Positions 1 through 4,500 of a stretch of DNA of 6,636 bases are shown piece after piece; position 1 is the first letter of the stretch, and each line of letters begins with the position of its first letter. The stretch is from positions 1 to 6,636 of the forward strand of contig JAFGFO010000478.1 of the NCBI GenBank assembly GCA_016931085.1, in the 5' to 3' direction. A program made the position numbers and the translations under genes. This stretch comes from Thermoflexales bacterium (GTDB lineage Bacteria; Chloroflexota; Anaerolineae; Fen-1058). The notes below the pieces were generated by a model, which did not search any database, was not told the origin of the DNA, and saw nothing but the letters and a program-made list of their open reading frames with translations.

Positions 1-459
1 ATCCAGCACGGCAACCTGGCGCGGATAGGCGATTTCCTGGCTACACTGGCCGCTTCTCCGCCGGCCGAGATCCACCTGTTGCTGGACAACGAGCAGGAAA
101 TCCATAACCTGGGCCACGTCGTGCTGGTTTCCAACATGCCCCATGTCGGCGTCCATTATCAGATTGGCGCCGCAACTGCGTTTGACGACGGATTGTTGGA
201 TGTGTTGTTCTTTGCCGACTTGAACAAGCTGGACCTGCTGAACTTTGTTTTTCAGGGGGTGGGTGTCGGCAAGCCGGAAGACCCACGCATCCAGCGCTTT
301 CGCGTGCGCCGGGTGGATATTCACACCCACCCGGCTATGCCGATCATGGCGGATGGGGTGGCGTTAGGAGAGGGGCGAGTGCGTATCAAGGTGCGGCGGC
401 GTGCCCTGGCGATGATGGTCGGTCAGCCCCCACCGGAATCACAGCCGACCCAGGCGTGA
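1..459 (+). CDS. Diacylglycerol/lipid kinase (YegS/DagK family), C-terminal part
   Basis: The frame is open from the first base to TGA at 457-459 (152 residues seen), so the start and the N-terminal nucleotide-binding domain lie outside the window. What remains resembles the C-terminal beta-rich domain of soluble diacylglycerol/sphingosine-type lipid kinases: a V-x-V-S-N strand (LVSNMPHVGV), then the family hallmark 'A-x-x-D-D-G-L-L-D-V' (AATAFDDGLLDVLFF), and a closing segment with ADG at 349-357 and a final beta strand (RVRIKVRRRALAMMV). By family knowledge it transfers phosphate from ATP to a lipid hydroxyl, for example diacylglycerol to phosphatidic acid, at the inner face of the membrane. 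The usual late 'DGE' motif reads DGV here (Val codon 358-360). The Pro-rich tail (QPPPESQPTQA) looks unstructured. The PAP2 phosphatase gene starts 3 nt after the stop, which suggests co-transcription. The exact lipid substrate cannot be told. Confidence 0.85.
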   Translation: MQHGNLARIGDFLATLAASPPAEIHLLLDNEQEIHNLGHVVLVSNMPHVGVHYQIGAATAFDDGLLDVLFFADLNKLDLLNFVFQGVGVGKPEDPRIQRFRVRRVDIHTHPAMPIMADGVALGEGRVRIKVRRRALAMMVGQPPPESQPTQA

Positions 460-462
460 GTC

Positions 463-1230
463 TTGAATAGCAAAAAGGAAATCCTCAGCGATCGAGTTGA
501 AATCTCGGGAGTCTGGACCAGGTCGAGTCTCTGGGCAAGTCATCATCGCCCGGTTCTCTTGCTGGTGGTCCTCCCGCTCGCCCTGGTGGCGTTCCTTGTA
601 TCTCTTCCTCCATACATACGGGCTTTTTTCTGGAATGCCCTGGTGTATAACAGAAGCCTGACCAGCATGGTGTTGGTTTTTGGCTTATTGGCGATCTCGT
701 TGGTATGGTCCACCGGCCAACGGATAGATGCCTGGGCTTTCCTGCTCTTTAATTTACGCGGCCCGCGACCGCTGTGGCTGGACTGGGTCATGTTAATTTT
801 CACCCAAATCGGCAGCGGCATCGCCGCCCTGGTTATTGCCGTGGCTTTTTGGGGAGGCGGTGAACGCCGGCTGGCGTACGAGCTTGTGCTGGGGACCTTG
901 ACCTTGTGGTTAGCAGTCGAGCTGATCAAGATGTTGGCGCGCCGCTCGCGACCCTTTATCCGTTTGACTCAGGCGCGCATCGTCGGTTACCGGGTCTCGG
1001 GGCGTTCTTTCCCAAGCGGCCATACCAGCCAAGCTTTTTTCCTGGCCACCTTGATAGCCCATCATGTTCACGCCAGCCTGTGGGTAGCCATCCTGCTGTA
1101 CACCATAGCTCTGTTGGTAGGTATTACGCGAATGTATGTGGGGGCTCATTATCCACGAGATGTACTGGCCGGGGCAATCCTGGGCAGTACCTGGGGTCTT
1201 GTGGGGGTCATTATCGACGGGCGTGTGTAG
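463..1230 (+). CDS. PAP2-family membrane lipid phosphatase
   Basis: This 255-residue integral membrane protein carries all three PAP2 (type 2 phosphatidic acid phosphatase) motifs: K-x6-R-P as K156...R163-P164, PSGH at 184-187, and R-x5-H-x3-D as R223...H229...D233. His187 and His229 are the expected nucleophile/acid-base pair. About six hydrophobic helices are visible near residues 31-48, 66-83, 108-130, 138-157, 190-222 (two) and 235-252. The family dephosphorylates membrane lipid phosphates such as phosphatidic acid or undecaprenyl pyrophosphate; the substrate is not resolved here. The start is TTG at 463. It is the only usual start codon before the first membrane helix, and it sits in the same frame just behind the kinase stop (TGA GTC TTG). 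There is no strong Shine-Dalgarno, only a GTGAG at 456-460, so translation is probably coupled to the kinase. An ATG at 667 would delete the first helix and is unlikely. Confidence 0.9.
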   Translation: MNSKKEILSDRVEISGVWTRSSLWASHHRPVLLLVVLPLALVAFLVSLPPYIRAFFWNALVYNRSLTSMVLVFGLLAISLVWSTGQRIDAWAFLLFNLRGPRPLWLDWVMLIFTQIGSGIAALVIAVAFWGGGERRLAYELVLGTLTLWLAVELIKMLARRSRPFIRLTQARIVGYRVSGRSFPSGHTSQAFFLATLIAHHVHASLWVAILLYTIALLVGITRMYVGAHYPRDVLAGAILGSTWGLVGVIIDGRV

Positions 1231-1420
1231 GAAACCTCACCATTAGAATCCACAAGATTCCTATCCCCGGCCAGCCCACTCGTGTTATACAAGTGTTCAG
1301 TAACTCCTCAACCTGTGCCCTGGTGTCATAAGGCGCTATCCCTCCGTTTCCTCTACGCACCCGGCGCTGAGCCGTGTGGCGGAAACTTTTGGCGCGTCTA
1401 CGGCGTCTGAAAATTATAGC

Positions 1421-1435
1421 CACGCTGGGAGCGTG
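1421..1435. repeat. Perfect short hairpin CACGCT-GGG-AGCGTG
   Basis: The six-base arms 1421-1426 and 1430-1435 are exact reverse complements around a GGG loop. On the plus strand it is followed by ACCCTACAACC, not a T-run, so it is a poor terminator for the PAP2 gene. On the minus strand it is followed by GCTATAATTTTC, which is slightly more terminator-like, but no minus-strand gene leads into it. It resembles the CACGCTC/GAGCGTG style of short interspersed palindromes found in many bacterial genomes; that resemblance is from memory only. Confidence 0.45.
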
Positions 1436-1460
1436 ACCCTACAACCTTAAAGCTGGAACC

Positions 1461-1473
1461 AGTTTCTGAAACT
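1461..1473. promoter_or_regulatory. Palindromic operator candidate over the -35 region
   Basis: AGTTTC-T-GAAACT is a perfect 6+1+6 inverted repeat. It covers the -35-like hexamer CTGAAA at 1466-1471 of the macroglobulin promoter. A dimeric repressor bound there would block RNA polymerase. The symmetry and position are seen directly; the regulator and the direction of control are inference. Just upstream, CTGG-AA-CCAG (1453-1462) forms a second small palindrome overlapping it by two bases. Confidence 0.4.
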
Positions 1474-1495
1474 ATTTTTCGCAGTGTGCTATAAT
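1466..1495 (+). promoter_or_regulatory. Sigma-70-type promoter of the macroglobulin gene
   Basis: TATAAT at 1490-1495 is a perfect -10 hexamer and is preceded by TGC at 1487-1489, making an extended -10. CTGAAA at 1466-1471 matches the TTGACA consensus in 4 of 6 positions with an 18-nt spacer that is AT-rich in its first half. Transcription would start near 1502, giving a leader of about 33 nt before the ATG at 1535. Its position between the two transcription units indicates that the macroglobulin gene is transcribed separately from the lipid genes. Confidence 0.7.
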
Positions 1496-1522
1496 TGCCT
1501 TATACGCTCTTGGAACTATTTT

Positions 1523-1527
1523 GGAGG
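1523..1527 (+). promoter_or_regulatory. Shine-Dalgarno GGAGG that decides the start at 1535
   Basis: GGAGG ends 1 nt before an in-frame ATG at 1529 and 7 nt before a second in-frame ATG at 1535. The first spacing is too short for initiation and the second is ideal, so ATG 1535 is chosen. The resulting N-terminus is MSYKRIAF, a proper lipoprotein signal peptide start with two positive charges. Confidence 0.75.
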
Positions 1528-1534
1528 TATGGCC

Positions 1535-4500
1535 ATGTCTTACAAACGGATTGCTTTCCTGGTCTTGACCGTCGTGTCTTTCTCGCTGCTGGCCGGCTGC
1601 CGGCCGGCTCCCAAGCCGACCGGCGCGCCGCAGACAGCCGCCACGCCGACGCCCGTGCCGCCGACGGCCACGCTGAAGCCCACGCCGGCGCCAACCCGGA
1701 CGCCGGCCCCGACCGCCACCGCTACCCCTCTGCCGCTCGAGGCCTGGGTGGACGAGGCGATCGACCTGGAACACGTCGTGCCGGGCGCAACTTTTGTGGT
1801 GCACTTTAACCAGCCGATGGACCCCGCCAGCTCGGCTTCGCCGATCAACTTTTTTCCGTCGCTGCCGGGTGTGCTGGGCTGGAACGAGGAGTATACCCAG
1901 TTGAGCTTTACGCCGGCCGGCGGCTTCGAGTCCGGGCAAGATTATCTCGTCACCATCAGCGGCAAGCTGGCCAGCGCCGCCGGCGCCACCTTCAGCCCCT
2001 TCCCGCGCTGGAACATCCAGATCGCGCTCCCACCCAAGGTCGTCGGGCGCGAGCTGAAGGATATCGCGGCGACCGAGCGCCGTCCCGTCATGGGCCTGAG
2101 CTTTAGCCAGGCGATGGACCACGACAGCGTGGCCGGCGCAGTCACGGCCAAGCCGCCCGTGCCGCTCGAGCTGCGCTGGGAGGGCGAGGTGCTGCTCGTC
2201 GAGCCGAAAGAATTGCTGGAGGCAGGCACGTGGTACTGGTTCACCGTGGGACAAACGGCCCTCAATGCCTACGGCGTCCCCTTGGCGGAGCCTTATCGCT
2301 GGAATTACCAGGCCCACGAGGTGGTCAGCAGCGTCAGGCTGGGCAAAGGTCCGGACAGCCGCACTGCCCCCATCGTCGTCCGTTTTAACTATGCCATGGA
2401 CCCCGCCAGCGTGCAGAAAGCGTTCGTGACCGAACCGGCCGTCGAGGGCGAATGGGGCTGGAACGCGGCCCGCACCACCATGACCTTCACGCCGACCACT
2501 CCCTTGCTCAGCAACGCCGAGTACACGCTCCGCTTCGAGGGAGACATGTGGGACGCCGCCGGCAACGATTGCCCCGTGCCCATGCCTTTCCATTTTGACA
2601 CGCCGCCATCCATCCTGGCCGTTGTCCCCAAGGCCAACGATTCTGTCCACCCGGCCACGGCGGTGAAAATCACCTTCGACCGGCCGATGGATCACGCCAA
2701 GACGGAGGCCGCCTTTCACATTACCCCGACCACGCCCGGCAGCTTCGAGTGGAGCGAGACCACGCTCGTCTTCAAGCCCCAGGACGATAGCCTGACCCCG
2801 CGTTCCTTTTACGAGGTCACGGTTGACACTACCGCCTGTGACCCGGAAGGCCAGCCTGTCCTGGGCAAGCCGTACACCTGGCGTTTCGAGACCCGGCGCT
2901 TGAGTGACCTGGTCAACTTTGGCTGGGGGCCGAACGCCCAGGTGGTGGACGCCGACGGCCGGCGCGCCATCCAGCTCCAGGCCTTTGAGGTCGATCCCAG
3001 CCGGGTCACCTTCGAGCTGTACAAGCTCAGCCTGGGGCAATTCCTGGATCGCTACGCTTCGGGCTTCAGGGGCGTGGCCGGCTACGAGGACCGTCCCATC
3101 AGCACGCAAGACACGCCCCTGGCCAAAAGCTGGCAGCTCGAGGTGAGCCGGCAGGCAAAGAGCTACGCGGAAACCAAAGAGACGCTGATACCCCCCGACG
3201 TGCCGCCCGGCTTGTACGTCCTCAACGCGGTCGCCGGCCACCTCAACGATCAACTGATCGTGATCCTGACGCGCCACACGATCATGCTCAAGCAGGCCGA
3301 GGGGCAAATCGTGGCCTGGGTGACCGACATCGACGGAGGCAGCATCGCCGACATCGAGGTGCGCGTGTATGCCCGCAACGGCGAGCTGCTCGGCCAGGGC
3401 CACACCGACGAGCAGGGCGTGTACCGCACTGCCGTCGAGCGTGACCCGCAGCCGCTGATCGTGGTGGCCGCCAAGGATGACGACGTCACGGCCAGCGGCC
3501 TGAGCAACGAGTGGCGTACCAGCGGCAGCCAGTGGTGGGCCTGGTGGCAGCCGGCGCCCGCGGCAGTTGACTATGCTGCCTATATCTACACAGACCGGCC
3601 GATCTACCGCCCGGGACAAACGGTGTTCTTCAAGGGTGTCCTGCGCCGCGACGACGACGCCGTGATCGGCCCGCTGCCGGCCGGTATATCCGTCACCGCT
3701 CGCATTCGCGATGCCCGCAACAACGTTGTGCAGACCTTTGCCCTGGCGGCCAACGAGTTGGGCACGGTCAACGGCGAGTTCCAACTGGCCGAAGGGGCGA
3801 TGCTGGGGCAGTACGCCGTCGAGATGGCGCTCGGCAACGATACTCACCGCCAGGCCTTCAAGGTCGAGGATTATCGCAAGCCCGATTACGAGATCACGCT
3901 GGCAACCAACGCCGCCACTTATCTGGAGGGCGAGACGGTCACCGTGAGTGTGGACTGCAGCTACTTTTTCGGCGAGCCGGTGGCCAACGCCAGCGTGAGC
4001 GCCCAGTTTTACGAACTGACCAGCCCCTATTACTGGTACGACACGGAAGACGAAAGTGAGTTCGTCTGGTACAAGAGCTATCGTGAAAAGGCCCGCCGCG
4101 GCCGTACCGATGCCGATGGCCACTTTGTCCTCACCTTCGAGGCCGCCATGGGTAACTATGCCCGCTCCATTGGCTGGAGGAGCTCGGTGCACAAGAGCAC
4201 CTGGGGGATCGAGTTCAGCGTGGATGACGGCAGCCACCAGACTGTCAGCAACTTTGCCGTCGTGCACGTGTACGACGCCGCCGAACAGCTCTGGCTGGAC
4301 ATGGGCGGCTACTTTTTCACCCCCGGCCAGGCCTTTAACGTGCAGGCCAGGGCCACGACGGTTGGCGATGAGCCAGTGAGCGGCCGCGCGTTGGAATTGA
4401 CCTTGCGCCGCTATAATCGCCAAGACAGGGGGTACACGACTATCGTCCAGTCAGCCGATCTGAGCACCGGCCCGGACGGCTGGGCCAGGGCGCCGTTTAC

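Larger units (their letters stand above)
1231..1534. other. Intergenic region between the lipid operon and the macroglobulin gene
   Basis: These 304 bases hold no convincing gene on either strand. The first part (1231-1410) is featureless apart from a weak 5-bp stem GAATC/GATTC (1246-1250 and 1256-1260), which lacks a T-tract, and two GTGTT copies 11 nt apart (1282 and 1293). A perfect 6-bp hairpin lies at 1421-1435. The last 75 bases contain the promoter, palindrome and ribosome binding site of the following gene. No clear rho-independent terminator for the PAP2 transcript is visible. The 70-codon minus-strand frame here (1211-1423, GTG start) has low-complexity Arg-rich content and no recognisable domain. 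Confidence 0.7.

Noticed and set aside
1246..1260. GAATC-CACAA-GATTC stem just after the PAP2 stop, considered as a terminator.
   Set aside because: It has only five pairs, an AT-rich stem and no downstream T-run, so it is too weak to call.
906..1331. A 141-codon plus-strand frame overlapping the PAP2 gene.
   Set aside because: It is an out-of-frame shadow of the PAP2 gene, whose three catalytic motifs fix the true frame.
1211..1423. A possible 70-residue minus-strand gene (GTG start) in the intergenic region.
   Set aside because: It has an Arg-rich, unrecognisable sequence, overlaps the PAP2 end, and has no visible Shine-Dalgarno or convincing promoter.
1529..1531. Upstream in-frame ATG as start of the macroglobulin.
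   Set aside because: It lies 1 nt after GGAGG, too close for initiation; the ATG at 1535 has ideal 7-nt spacing.
1472..4423. A 983-codon open frame on the minus strand opposite the macroglobulin gene.
   Set aside because: It is a shadow of strong third-position GC bias on the plus strand. Its translation is rich in Gly/Val/Ala/His/Arg with no recognisable domain, while the plus strand encodes a clear macroglobulin over the same span.
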